Positions 17,231 to 25,382 of a stretch of 64,000 nt of DNA are shown one piece after another. The notes under the pieces are model-generated. The model was given only the letters and a program-made list of their open reading frames with translations, did no database searches and was not told where the DNA came from. Source of the stretch: an uncultured Alphaproteobacteria bacterium (GTDB lineage Bacteria; Pseudomonadota; Alphaproteobacteria; Rhodospirillales; Rhodospirillaceae); assembly GCA_900079695.1 (NCBI GenBank), contig LT599022.1, positions 78,222 through 142,221 on the forward strand, written 5' to 3'. The translations under genes and the position numbers were made by a program. Positions within the stretch are counted from its first letter, which is position 1. Every line of letters begins with the position of its first letter.

Positions 17231-18034
17231 ATGGACGACGCGATCCGCGATCTGGTGCGCGAGGTTCTCCGCAGGCTGGCCCCCGGGCTGGGCGCGGACG
17301 GTGCGCGCGGCGAGGTGATCGTCGCCGTCACCGGCGCGACGGTCGGCCACGACGCGGCGGTGGACCAAGCGATCGCGCTGATCCTCAAGGGCTTCCGCCT
17401 CCGGGTGATCTGTTCCGAGGCCGCCGCGCATCTGGTCGGCGACGGGCTCGCCAGGGGGCTCGCGGGCTTTCCCAACTGGGAGATCCTGCCGCCGCACGCG
17501 TGGTTCGCGGCGCTGATGCGGGCGCGGGCGGTGGCGGTGCCGCTGTTGAGCGTGAATTCCCTGTCCAAGCTCGCGGCGCTGATCGCCGACGACGATACCG
17601 CCAACCTGATGCTCCATGCGCTGTTCGCGGGGAAGCCGCTGGTGCTGGCGGCGGACGGCGTGCTGCCCGGCCCGGGGCGCGAGGCGCTCGGCTTCGGTGG
17701 CGCCGGACGGGCGTTGCGCGCCGCGGTCGAGGAGCGGTTGCGCACGGTGATCGGTTACGGCGCGGCGGTGGTCGCGCTCGACGGGCTCGCCGCGCGGGTC
17801 GAGGCGGCGCTTCCCCTTGCCGCCGCGACGCCGTCCGCGGTTGCGCCCGCGCCTGCCGCGGCGCGCGGCCGCCGCCTGTCCCGCGCCCGGGTGGTCGGGG
17901 CGGGCGAGGTCGCCGCCGCGGCGCGCGCGGGCGCGGATCTCTATTGCGACGCGGCCGCGCTGGTGACGCCGCTCGCCAAGGAAGCCGCCGAACGCCACGG
18001 CGTGCGCATCGTCAAAACCCCTGCAGGAGCATGA
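17231..18034 (+). CDS. BMC-associated flavoprotein-like protein
   Basis: 267-residue protein of uncertain function. Residues 1-18 (MDDAIRDLVREVLRRLAP) form an encapsulation-peptide-like helix, so it is probably packed inside the compartment. A Rossmann-like region follows (EVIVAVTGATVGHDAAVDQAI, KGFRLRVICSEAAAHLVGDG, PLLSVNSLSKLAALIADD) that resembles the flavoprotein/DpaB-like families seen in some BMC loci. After an Ala/Pro linker the C-terminus (CDAAALVTPLAKEAAERHGV) resembles tails of other BMC accessory enzymes. A flavin role in cofactor reduction is plausible but unproven. It starts 3 bases after eutJ. Confidence 0.6.
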   Translation: MDDAIRDLVREVLRRLAPGLGADGARGEVIVAVTGATVGHDAAVDQAIALILKGFRLRVICSEAAAHLVGDGLARGLAGFPNWEILPPHAWFAALMRARAVAVPLLSVNSLSKLAALIADDDTANLMLHALFAGKPLVLAADGVLPGPGREALGFGGAGRALRAAVEERLRTVIGYGAAVVALDGLAARVEAALPLAAATPSAVAPAPAAARGRRLSRARVVGAGEVAAAARAGADLYCDAAALVTPLAKEAAERHGVRIVKTPAGA

Positions 18035-18038
18035 CGCG

Positions 18039-18311
18039 ATGTTGATCGGACAGGTGATCGGAACCGTGGTGGCCTCGCGCAAGCACGACCGTCTGGTCGG
18101 CAGCAAGATCCAGATCGTGCAGCCGCTCGCGCCCCGCTCCGGCGGCGCCGCGGGCGAGCCGTTCGTGGCGGTGGACGCGGTCGGCGCGGGGGTCGGCGAG
18201 CAGGTGCTGGTGGTGACGGGATCGGCGGCGCGGGTGGCGGTGGACAAACCCGACAGCCCGGTCGACGCCACCATCATCGGCATCATCGACCAGTTCGACA
18301 TCGAGGAGTGA
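18039..18311 (+). CDS. pduN: BMC vertex protein (EutN/CcmL/PduN family)
   Basis: 90-residue pentamer-forming protein that caps the vertices of the polyhedral shell. Family hallmarks are the N-terminal MLIGQVIGTVVASRKHD, the LVGSKIQIVQPL strand, a GAGVGEQVLVVTGSAAR segment and DATIIGIIDQ. Length is normal for BMC-P proteins. It is the only vertex gene in the window, so the shell here has one pentamer type. Confidence 0.95.
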   Translation: MLIGQVIGTVVASRKHDRLVGSKIQIVQPLAPRSGGAAGEPFVAVDAVGAGVGEQVLVVTGSAARVAVDKPDSPVDATIIGIIDQFDIEE

Positions 18312-18315
18312 CGTC

Positions 18316-18879
18316 ATGCACGGCCGCATCTACACGCGCACCGGCGACTGCGGCGAGACCAGCCTCCACGGCGGACGGCGGGTCGGCAAGGACGACCTGC
18401 GGGTGCAGGTTTACGGCACCGTCGACGAATTGCAGGCGTCGCTGGGGATGGTGCGGGCGTTCGTCCGCGCGCCGAAGCTCCACGACATGGTGTTCGTGAT
18501 TCAAAAGGACCTCTCGCTCGCCTGCGCCGAACTCGCGAGCGACGCCGAGGGCCTCGCCCGTCTGTCCCGCCGGCTCGGCGATGCCGAAGTGACGCGGATG
18601 GAGGCGGATATCGATGCGCTGGTCGGCGACTACGGCCTGCCGCAGGGCTTCATCGTGCCCGGCCGCGCGCCCGACAGCGCCGCCGCCCACGTCGCGCGCA
18701 CCGTGTGCCGCCGCGCCGAGCGCCTGGTGGTGCTGCTGAACCGCGAGATGCGCGTCTACGACAACCTGTGCGGCTACCTCAACCGGCTCTCCGACCTCCT
18801 GTTCGCGCTCGCCTGGGCGCTCGAGGTCCAGGACGTCGCCGAGGCCGCCGCGCGCGAGATCGCGGAGGGCCGCAGATGA
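18316..18879 (+). CDS. pduO: ATP:cob(I)alamin adenosyltransferase (PduO N-domain)
   Basis: 187-residue PduO-type adenosyltransferase making adenosylcobalamin, the cofactor of the dehydratase. Visible motifs: RIYTRTGDCGETSLHGGRRV (ATP-binding N-terminus) and VPGRAPDSAAAHVARTVCRR (active-site helix). In Salmonella PduO is a two-domain protein; here the second domain is a separate gene that overlaps this one by 4 bases. It regenerates cofactor released by PduGH. Confidence 0.93.
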   Translation: MHGRIYTRTGDCGETSLHGGRRVGKDDLRVQVYGTVDELQASLGMVRAFVRAPKLHDMVFVIQKDLSLACAELASDAEGLARLSRRLGDAEVTRMEADIDALVGDYGLPQGFIVPGRAPDSAAAHVARTVCRRAERLVVLLNREMRVYDNLCGYLNRLSDLLFALAWALEVQDVAEAAAREIAEGRR

Positions 18880-19436
18880 AACACGCTCTTCCCGACTGCG
18901 TCGCCGGGATGCTCGCCGCCCGCGTGCGCGTCGAGGCCGCCCGCCTCGGCGTGCCGATGGCGGTGGCGGTGGTCGACGCCGAGGGCGGTCTGCAATGGTT
19001 CGCGCGGATGGACGGCACCCTGCCGGTGAGCACCGGACTCGCGATCGACAAGGCCTACACCGCCGCGGCGCTCCGCATGCCGACCGACGAGGTCGGCCGC
19101 CTCGCGCAGCCGGGCGCGCCGCTTTACGGCATCGGCAACAGCCACGGCGGCCGCATCGTGCTGTTCGGCGGCGGCGTGCCGCTGCGGCTCGGCGACCGGG
19201 TGGTCGGCGGCATCGGCGTTTCCGGCGGCTCGGTGGAGCAGGACGTCGCCGCCGCCCGGCCCGCCGCGGCGCTGCTGGGCGAGATGGAACGCCAGGCGAA
19301 GCGCCTGGGGCGCCTCAGGGCCGAGGCGCCCGCGGTGCTGTTGCCGAGTTTGATCGACGCGCTCAAGGCGGCGCTGCCGGACGACGAATCCCGAAGCGAC
19401 GCCGTGTTGGGCGGCGTCGCCCTGGCTCTGAGTTGA
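18876..19436 (+). CDS. GlcG/HbpS-type protein (PduO C-domain as separate gene)
   Basis: 186-residue protein with a GlcG/HbpS (DUF336) fold: GVPMAVAVVDAEGGLQWFAR, STGLAIDKAYTAAALRMPT, GGVPLRLGDRVVGGIGVSGG. In Salmonella this domain is fused to the C-terminus of PduO and binds heme; here it is free-standing but translationally coupled (ATGA overlap) to the adenosyltransferase. It has an extra ~45-residue C-terminal segment without known motifs. Heme or corrin binding is inferred from the family. Confidence 0.85.
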   Translation: MKHALPDCVAGMLAARVRVEAARLGVPMAVAVVDAEGGLQWFARMDGTLPVSTGLAIDKAYTAAALRMPTDEVGRLAQPGAPLYGIGNSHGGRIVLFGGGVPLRLGDRVVGGIGVSGGSVEQDVAAARPAAALLGEMERQAKRLGRLRAEAPAVLLPSLIDALKAALPDDESRSDAVLGGVALALS

Positions 19437-19479
19437 CGAACGCGCCGCCTGCCGCGGCGCAAACCATGGAGTGGTGGAG

Positions 19480-20868
19480 ATGCAGACCAGCGAAACCCAG
19501 GTCGCCGAATTGGTTCGGAAGATTCTCGAAGAGATGCAGGTCGCGCCGCCGAGCACGCGGATCGACGGCGTCTTCGCCAGCATCGACGAAGCGGTCGAGG
19601 CGGCTGTCGCGGCGCAGAAGGCGCTGCTCGCCCTCAGTCTCGAAAAACGCGGCGAAATCATCGAGATGATCCGCGCCCGGGTGCTCGAGGCGAACGAGCG
19701 TCTGTCGCGCCTGGCGGTGAGCGAGACCCACCTCGGCCGCGTCGAGGACAAGATCCGCGAAAACATCCTGTGCTGCAAGAAGACCCCGGGCATCGAGGAC
19801 ATCCGGCCGATCGCACTCTCCGGCGACAACGGCATGATGCTGCTCGAATATGCCCCGGTGGGGGTGATCGGGGCGCTGACCCCGATCACCAACCCGACCG
19901 GCACCTTCATCAACAACACCATCGGCATGGTGGCGGCGGGCAACGCGGTGGTGTTCAACTGCCATCCGAGCGCCAAGGAAACCAGCCGTCAGATGCTGCT
20001 GCTGCTGCACAAGGCGATCGTCGACGCGGGCGGGCCGCCCGGCCTCGTCGGCATGGTCGCCGAGCCGACCCTCGAAAGCGCCAACGCCTTGGTTTCGCAT
20101 CCGAAGATCAACATGCTGGTGGCGACCGGCGGCAAGGGTGTGGTGGACGTGGTGCTGCGCTCCGGCAAGAAGGCGATCGGCGCGGGCGCGGGCAATCCGC
20201 CCTGCCTCGTCGACGAGACCGCCAACCTCCGCCGCGCGGCGAAGTGCATCGTCAACGGCGCGTCGGTCAACAACAACATCTTCTGCATCTGCGAGAAGGA
20301 GGTGATCGTCGTCCAGGAGGTCGCCGACGTGCTCGCCAAGTTCATGGAGGAGACCGGCAAGGCCTACCTCCTCTCGCCCGAGGAGGTGAGGAAGGTCACC
20401 GATCTGGTGGTGGTGGACGGCCACATCAACGGCAAGTATATCGGCCGCGACGTTCAGGTGATCCTCAAGGACGCTGGGATCGTCGTCGGCGACGAGTACC
20501 GCCTCGCGTTCTTCCATGCCGAGAAGGACCATCCGCTGGTGTGGATCGAGCAGATGATGCCGATCCTGCCGATGGTCACGGTCAAGAACGTGCAGGAGGG
20601 CATCCGCTTCGGCGTCGAGGTGGAGAAGGGCAACCGCCACACCGCGATCATGCACTCCACCAACGTCGACAACCTCACCGCCTTCGCCCGCGCGGTGCAG
20701 ACCACGATCTTCGTCAAGAACGCGCCGTGCTACGCCGGCATCGGCCTGGGCGGCGAAGGCCATACCTCGTTCACCATCGCCGGGCCGACCGGCGAGGGAC
20801 TCACCTCGGCGCGCACCTTCACCCGTCAGCGCCGCTGCGTGCTGGCGGAGGCGTTCCGGATCATCTGA
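19480..20868 (+). CDS. pduP: CoA-acylating propionaldehyde dehydrogenase
   Basis: 462-residue NAD-dependent aldehyde dehydrogenase converting propionaldehyde (or 3-hydroxypropionaldehyde) to the acyl-CoA inside the compartment. The N-terminal MQTSETQVAELVRKILEEM is a classic encapsulation helix. The catalytic Cys is at about residue 269 in NNNIFCICEKEV. The nucleotide-binding region includes ALTPITNPTGTFINN and ATGGKGVVDVV. GGAG lies eight bases before ATG 19480. No phosphotransacylase (PduL) or propionate kinase is in the window to use the acyl-CoA. Confidence 0.95.
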   Translation: MQTSETQVAELVRKILEEMQVAPPSTRIDGVFASIDEAVEAAVAAQKALLALSLEKRGEIIEMIRARVLEANERLSRLAVSETHLGRVEDKIRENILCCKKTPGIEDIRPIALSGDNGMMLLEYAPVGVIGALTPITNPTGTFINNTIGMVAAGNAVVFNCHPSAKETSRQMLLLLHKAIVDAGGPPGLVGMVAEPTLESANALVSHPKINMLVATGGKGVVDVVLRSGKKAIGAGAGNPPCLVDETANLRRAAKCIVNGASVNNNIFCICEKEVIVVQEVADVLAKFMEETGKAYLLSPEEVRKVTDLVVVDGHINGKYIGRDVQVILKDAGIVVGDEYRLAFFHAEKDHPLVWIEQMMPILPMVTVKNVQEGIRFGVEVEKGNRHTAIMHSTNVDNLTAFARAVQTTIFVKNAPCYAGIGLGGEGHTSFTIAGPTGEGLTSARTFTRQRRCVLAEAFRII

Positions 20869-20877
20869 GGCAGGGCC

Positions 20878-21957
20878 ATGGAACGGACGATGAAAGCCGC
20901 GGTGGTGCGCCGGTTCGGCGCGCCGCTCGCGATCGAGGAGCGCCCGGTACCGGTGCCCGGCCCCGGGCAGGTGCTGGTGCGGATGCGCGCGTCCGGCGTC
21001 TGCCACACCGATCTCCACGCCGCCGACGGCGACTGGCCGGTGAAGCCGCGCCTGCCGCTGATCCCGGGCCATGAAGGCGTGGGGTTCGTGGAGGAACTCG
21101 GCGAAGGGGTGGAGCGCCTCAAGGTCGGCGATTGCGTCGGCATCGCCTGGCTGCATTCGGCCTGCGGCGAGTGCGAGTATTGCACCTCGGGGTGGGAAAC
21201 CCTGTGCAAGTGCCAGACCAACACCGGCTACACCGTCGACGGCACCTTCGCCGAATACGCGCTCGCCGACGCGGATTACGCGATTCCGATCCCCGAGGGG
21301 TCGAATCCGGTCGAGATCGCGCCGATTCTCTGCGCCGGCGTGACCGTCTACAACGCGCTCAAGCGCACCGAGGCGCGCAAGGGCGACTGGGTCGCGATCT
21401 CCGGCATCGGCGGCCTCGGCCACATGGCGATCCAGTACGCGCGGCTGATGGGCTTCCAGGTCTGCGCGGTCGACATCGACGACGAAAAGCTCGCGTTCGC
21501 CCAGGAACTGGGCGCGGCGTTCGCGGTCAACGCCCGCAGCGCCGATCCCGGCGAGACGTTGAAGGAGCGGATCGGCGGGGCGCACGGCGCGCTCGTCACC
21601 GCAGCCTCGGTGCGGGCTTACGAACAGGCCTACCGGATGGTGCGGCCGGGCGGTTGCATGGTGATGATCGGGTTGTCCGACGGCGAGCTCAAGGTGCCGA
21701 TCTACGACACCGTGATCAACGCCGTCACCATCCGCGGTTCGGTGGTGGGGTCGCGGCGGGTGATGCGCGAGGCGATGGCGTTCGCCGCGCACGGCCGGAT
21801 CAAGGCGGCGGTGCACCGGCGCGCCCTCGAAGACGTCAACGCCATCTTCGAGGAACTGCGCCGGGGCACGGTCGAGGGCCGTTTCGTCATCGACTTCGGC
21901 GGCTCGGACCTCGCCTACGACGCGGAGCGCATTCCGTCGCCGATGCCGTGGGCGTGA
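20878..21957 (+). CDS. Zinc-dependent alcohol dehydrogenase (in place of PduQ)
   Basis: 359-residue medium-chain zinc alcohol dehydrogenase. Catalytic zinc ligands are in GVCHTDLHA and GHEG; the structural zinc cysteines are in ACGECEYCTSGWETLCKC; the Rossmann motif is GIGGLGHMAIQYA. It would reduce the aldehyde to 1-propanol or 1,3-propanediol and regenerate NAD+ for PduP, the job PduQ (an iron-type enzyme) does in Salmonella. No obvious encapsulation peptide is present. It starts 9 bases after pduP and is the last gene of the BMC run. Confidence 0.9.
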   Translation: MERTMKAAVVRRFGAPLAIEERPVPVPGPGQVLVRMRASGVCHTDLHAADGDWPVKPRLPLIPGHEGVGFVEELGEGVERLKVGDCVGIAWLHSACGECEYCTSGWETLCKCQTNTGYTVDGTFAEYALADADYAIPIPEGSNPVEIAPILCAGVTVYNALKRTEARKGDWVAISGIGGLGHMAIQYARLMGFQVCAVDIDDEKLAFAQELGAAFAVNARSADPGETLKERIGGAHGALVTAASVRAYEQAYRMVRPGGCMVMIGLSDGELKVPIYDTVINAVTIRGSVVGSRRVMREAMAFAAHGRIKAAVHRRALEDVNAIFEELRRGTVEGRFVIDFGGSDLAYDAERIPSPMPWA

Positions 21958-21968
21958 TCCGCCGAAGT

Positions 21969-22142
21969 TCAGTAGCCCAGGGGGGTGCGGGGAGTGGGGA
22001 CGGCGCAGCTCATCTGCTGCTCGACCCCCGGAAGGGCCTTGGCGGGGCGGACCGGCGCCTGGGCGGCGAACGCCGTGGATGCGACGAAAAACGCAGTCGC
22101 GACAAGAGCAAGACCGGCGGACAGGGCACGCGTGCGAGACAT
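21969..22142 (-). CDS. Small exported protein (57 aa)
   Basis: A 57-residue protein starting at ATG 22142, with AAGGTG seven bases upstream. The N-terminus is a textbook signal peptide (MSRTRALSAGLALVATAFFV, then cleavage after about STAFA), leaving roughly a 30-residue mature peptide with one Cys near the end. It is on the minus strand, convergent with the alcohol dehydrogenase gene 11 bases away. No family recognised. Confidence 0.65.
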   Translation of the reverse strand: MSRTRALSAGLALVATAFFVASTAFAAQAPVRPAKALPGVEQQMSCAVPTPRTPLGY

Positions 22143-22577
22143 GATTTCACCTTTTCTCTCTAGGGATATTCGTTGGCCCTAAGGTGGGTCGGGAGATCGG
22201 GTAGGTAAAACCAGGAATTTCTGCTTTTATTTTCGATTTCGCCGATGGTCGGAGCCGATTGGACTTTCGGAATAGAGGGGAAGGAGGTACTCTTGACGTA
22301 TCGGTTCGTAGAGAGCGCACGAGACACCACGAACCGCGATGGGACATCGACGGCGGTCCGGCTCATGCCGGGCGCCCGGTCGCGTCTCGTCGAGGGCGGC
22401 AACGCCATGGCGCTCCCGGTTTCTTGGTCTCAGGTCTCTCTCGTCTCTCGCGCCCCGGCTGCATCCGTCCCGACACCGTTCGCGTCCGCGGCGTATCCGC
22501 GCGTCCGTTCCCATCCCGTCCGAAACCCCGGGCCGCAAGAGCCCGGAGCGCGCACCGACGCGTAAAGGGAGCGAACC
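22143..22577. other. Intergenic region upstream of glpD
   Basis: No convincing gene. The left part (about 22180-22300) is AT-richer than its surroundings and must hold the promoter of the small exported protein and probably that of glpD; a TTGACG hexamer at about 22294 has no clear -10. Short GC-rich inverted repeats (for example CCGGGC/GCCCGG near 22525-22545) lie close to glpD but lack T-tracts. A 106-codon open frame at 22245-22565 looks random. Confidence 0.5.
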
Positions 22578-24191
22578 ATGCGGCAGACTCAGCTCGAAGC
22601 ACTCAAAACCCAGGACCAGTTCGACATTCTCGTGATCGGCGGCGGCGCCACCGGCTGCGGCATCGCGGCGGACGCCGCGGCGCGCGGCCTTTCCGTCGCG
22701 CTGGTGGAAAAGGGCGATTTCGCCGGCGGCACGTCGAGCCGCAGCACCAAGCTGGTGCACGGCGGCGTGCGCTATCTCGAAGCCGCGATCAAGCATCTCG
22801 ACAAGGTGCAGTACCAACTCGTCAAGGAAGGCCTGCACGAGCGTGGCGCATTCCTGCGCAACGCCCCCCACCTCGCGCACCGGCTCGCGCTCGTCACCCC
22901 GGTCTATTCGTGGTGGGAGCTGCCCTACATCTACATCGGCCTCAAGCTCTACGACATCCTGTCGGGGACGATGAACATCGGCAAGAGCACGATGATCTCG
23001 GCCCGCACCGCCCTCAAGCACTTCCCGACCCTGCGGGCCGAGGGGCTGAAGGGGGCGGTGGTCTACTACGACGGCCAGTTCAACGACATCCGCATGGCGA
23101 TGACGCTGATCCTCACCGCGCAGCAGCACGGCGGCGTCGCGGTCAACTACTGCGCGGTGGAAAGCCTCACCAAGGACGGCGACGGGCGGATCGACGGCGC
23201 GGTGATCGAGGACCGCCTCACCGGCGAACGCTTCCCGGTCAAGGCGAAGACCGTGGTCAACGCCTGCGGGCCGTTCGCCGAGGCGATCCTGCGCATGGAC
23301 GACCCGGAGGCGAAGCCGATCCTCAAGGGGGCCGAGGGCGTGCACATCATCCTCGACCGCGACAAAATTCCGCTCGACGTCGGCCTCCTGATTCCGAAGA
23401 CCGACGACGGTCGCGTGCTGTTCCTGCTGCCGTGGGAGGGCCACATCATCGTCGGCACCACCGACGAGCCCACCGAGATCGTCGAGAAGCCGGTCGCGCC
23501 GGAGGCGGACGTCGCCTACCTGCTCGACTACGTGCGCCGCTACTTCAAGACCGACGTGACCGAGAAGGACGTCAAGGCGGCGTGGTGCGGCATCCGCCCG
23601 CTGGTGTTCGACCCCAAGGCCAAGGACACCTCGCAGCTCGCCCGCGAGCATGTGCTCTTCGAGAGCAAGTCCGGCCTGATCACCATCGCCGGCGGCAAGT
23701 GGACGATCTACCGGCTGATGGCCGAGCACACCGTCGACCGGGCGATCCGGGTCGGCAAGCTCAATCCGGCGCGCGCCTGCGTCACCCACGACATGCGGCT
23801 GGTCGGCGGTTGCCATTACGCCGCCGACATGGACAAGGTGCTGGCGACCCGTCACGGCCTGCCCGCCGACGTCGCCGAGAGCCTGGTGCGCAGCTACGGC
23901 GATCAGGTCGGCAAGATTCTCGCGCTGATCACCGAGCACGGCATGGAACGGCTGTCGCCGAACCATCCGTTCCTCGAGGTCGAGGTGCGGCATGCGGTGC
24001 GGGAGGAGCAGGCGGTCCACGCCGCCGACGTGCTGATCCGACGCCTCACCTTCGCCCTCACCGATACCGAGGCGGCGCTCGCCGCGGTCGATCGGGTGGT
24101 GGCGCTGATGGCCGAGGAACTCGGGTGGGACAAGGCGAGACAGGAGGAGGAGCGGGCCGACGCGAAGACCCGCGTCGCGGCCGGACTCTAA
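22578..24191 (+). CDS. glpD: Aerobic glycerol-3-phosphate dehydrogenase
   Basis: 537-residue FAD enzyme of the inner membrane surface, oxidising glycerol-3-phosphate to dihydroxyacetone phosphate and feeding electrons to quinone. The FAD-binding start ILVIGGGATGCGIAADAA and GTSSRSTKLVHGGVRYLE are characteristic. Later signatures include NACGPFAEAI and AGGKWTIYRLMAEHTVD. Length fits the GlpD/GlpO family. AAGGGAG precedes the ATG. It heads the glycerol catabolic cluster. Confidence 0.95.
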   Translation: MRQTQLEALKTQDQFDILVIGGGATGCGIAADAAARGLSVALVEKGDFAGGTSSRSTKLVHGGVRYLEAAIKHLDKVQYQLVKEGLHERGAFLRNAPHLAHRLALVTPVYSWWELPYIYIGLKLYDILSGTMNIGKSTMISARTALKHFPTLRAEGLKGAVVYYDGQFNDIRMAMTLILTAQQHGGVAVNYCAVESLTKDGDGRIDGAVIEDRLTGERFPVKAKTVVNACGPFAEAILRMDDPEAKPILKGAEGVHIILDRDKIPLDVGLLIPKTDDGRVLFLLPWEGHIIVGTTDEPTEIVEKPVAPEADVAYLLDYVRRYFKTDVTEKDVKAAWCGIRPLVFDPKAKDTSQLAREHVLFESKSGLITIAGGKWTIYRLMAEHTVDRAIRVGKLNPARACVTHDMRLVGGCHYAADMDKVLATRHGLPADVAESLVRSYGDQVGKILALITEHGMERLSPNHPFLEVEVRHAVREEQAVHAADVLIRRLTFALTDTEAALAAVDRVVALMAEELGWDKARQEEERADAKTRVAAGL

Positions 24192-24299
24192 ACAATTGCA
24201 ACCGTCAAGGATGGTTTTATGGGCCGAGCGCGCACATTATCCTGGGACCGGCGTCCGGCGGATCTTCCCGCCGCGCACCCCATCGAGCGAGGAGAACCC

Positions 24300-24926
24300 A
24301 TGCCGACCGGCCAGACCATCCCGATGCCGCCGGAGCGGCGGGCGAAGCTTCACGGCCAGCGCCCGCCGCTCGCAGCCCTGCTCGCCGACACCAAGATCGT
24401 GCCGGCGCTCAGGGATCCCGAAACCCTCGGCCGCGCGCTCACCTCGCGCGGGAGCGTGATCTACATCCTCTGCTGCGATCCCGAGAACATCGGCGACATG
24501 GTGCGGCGCATCCACGACGCCGGAAAGGTCTCGATCGTCAACATCGATCTGATGAGCGGCTTCGCGCGGGATAAATTCGCGTTGCGGCACCTCGCCGGAC
24601 TCGGCGTCGACGGCGTGATCTCCACTCACGTCGAATCGTTGCGGCAGGCCCAGGCGCTCGGGCTCTACGTCATCCAGCGCACCTTCCTGCTCGACAGCGC
24701 GGCGATGAATCACATCTGCAACCAGCTCCGCAACAGCACGGTGGACGCGCTCGAGTTGTTGCCGGCGATGGCGGTGCCGCGCTTCGTGCCGGTCGCCGCG
24801 GCGATCGCGCCGGGGATTCCGCTGTGCGGCGGCGGGCTGATCACGACGATGGCCGAAGCGGTAGAGATTCTCGATCGGGGGTGTCATGCGATCTCCACCA
24901 GCGACCCGCAACTCTGGGTGCCGTAA
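24300..24926 (+). CDS. glpP: Glycerol-3-phosphate-responsive antiterminator GlpP
   Basis: 208-residue GlpP-family protein: when bound to glycerol-3-phosphate, members bind glp leader mRNA and prevent early termination. The TIM-barrel-like core is visible in VIYILCCDPENIGDMVRRIH, VSIVNIDLMSGFARD, LGVDGVISTHVESLRQA and GIPLCGGGLITTMAEAVEI. The ATG at 24300 has GAGGAG just upstream; the frame is open to 24219. GlpP is best known from Firmicutes. A strong terminator-like hairpin lies downstream in the leader of glpK at 25082-25131. Confidence 0.88.
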   Translation: MPTGQTIPMPPERRAKLHGQRPPLAALLADTKIVPALRDPETLGRALTSRGSVIYILCCDPENIGDMVRRIHDAGKVSIVNIDLMSGFARDKFALRHLAGLGVDGVISTHVESLRQAQALGLYVIQRTFLLDSAAMNHICNQLRNSTVDALELLPAMAVPRFVPVAAAIAPGIPLCGGGLITTMAEAVEILDRGCHAISTSDPQLWVP

Positions 24927-25382
24927 GCACGGTTTTCCGGGCTTTTCCGAGTGCCGCGGCAGGGTTTGCGCGGCCCGCCCGGAAGGGCGGGCGATACCGC
25001 CCGCGATGCCGCGAATTCATTTGTTTTCCCGCCGTAAATCCACTACCGTTGGAGGCGTGATACGGATGGCAAGATCCAGAGAAGCCATCTATTGAGGGAG
25101 GTTTTTCAGCCTTCTCAATAGATGGCTTTTTGCGTCGGGGGACGGAAGCCGCGAAGAGTGCTTTCGCCGCCGCCGCCGGCGGAGGGCCGCTCACTCGGAC
25201 GACCGAGACGGGGGCGGGGTTCGCCGCAAGCAAGTGCCCGAACGGGTGGGCGGGGGCGTGGGAACGGAAAACGCGTCCGTAACGCCCTCCGGTTGAAGGG
25301 CACGTTCAAGAACGGCCGGGGCGTCCGGCCGTCGCGCAGGGGCAAGGACTCTCACGAACTCAAAGCAAGCGAGGAGCGCAAC
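24927..25382. other. glpP-glpK leader region
   Basis: A 456-base gap with no gene. It contains a GGGCGG/CCGCCC inverted repeat shortly after glpP, the attenuator hairpin at 25082-25131, and a GC-rich stretch up to the ribosome-binding site GAGGAG of glpK. The length of the leader is consistent with regulation at the RNA level. Confidence 0.5.
25082..25131 (+). terminator. Attenuator-type terminator in the glpKF leader
   Basis: A perfect 15-base stem (left arm 25082-25096, right arm 25114-25128) with a 17-base loop and a run of Ts to 25131. It sits between glpP and glpK, 251 bases before the glpK start, where it could either end the glpDP transcript or act as the attenuator that GlpP relieves. 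The low GC of the stem contrasts with the GC-rich surroundings. Confidence 0.8.

Noticed and set aside
22245..22565. 106-codon open frame upstream of glpD
   Set aside because: No ribosome site, no family resemblance, random-looking composition in a promoter region.
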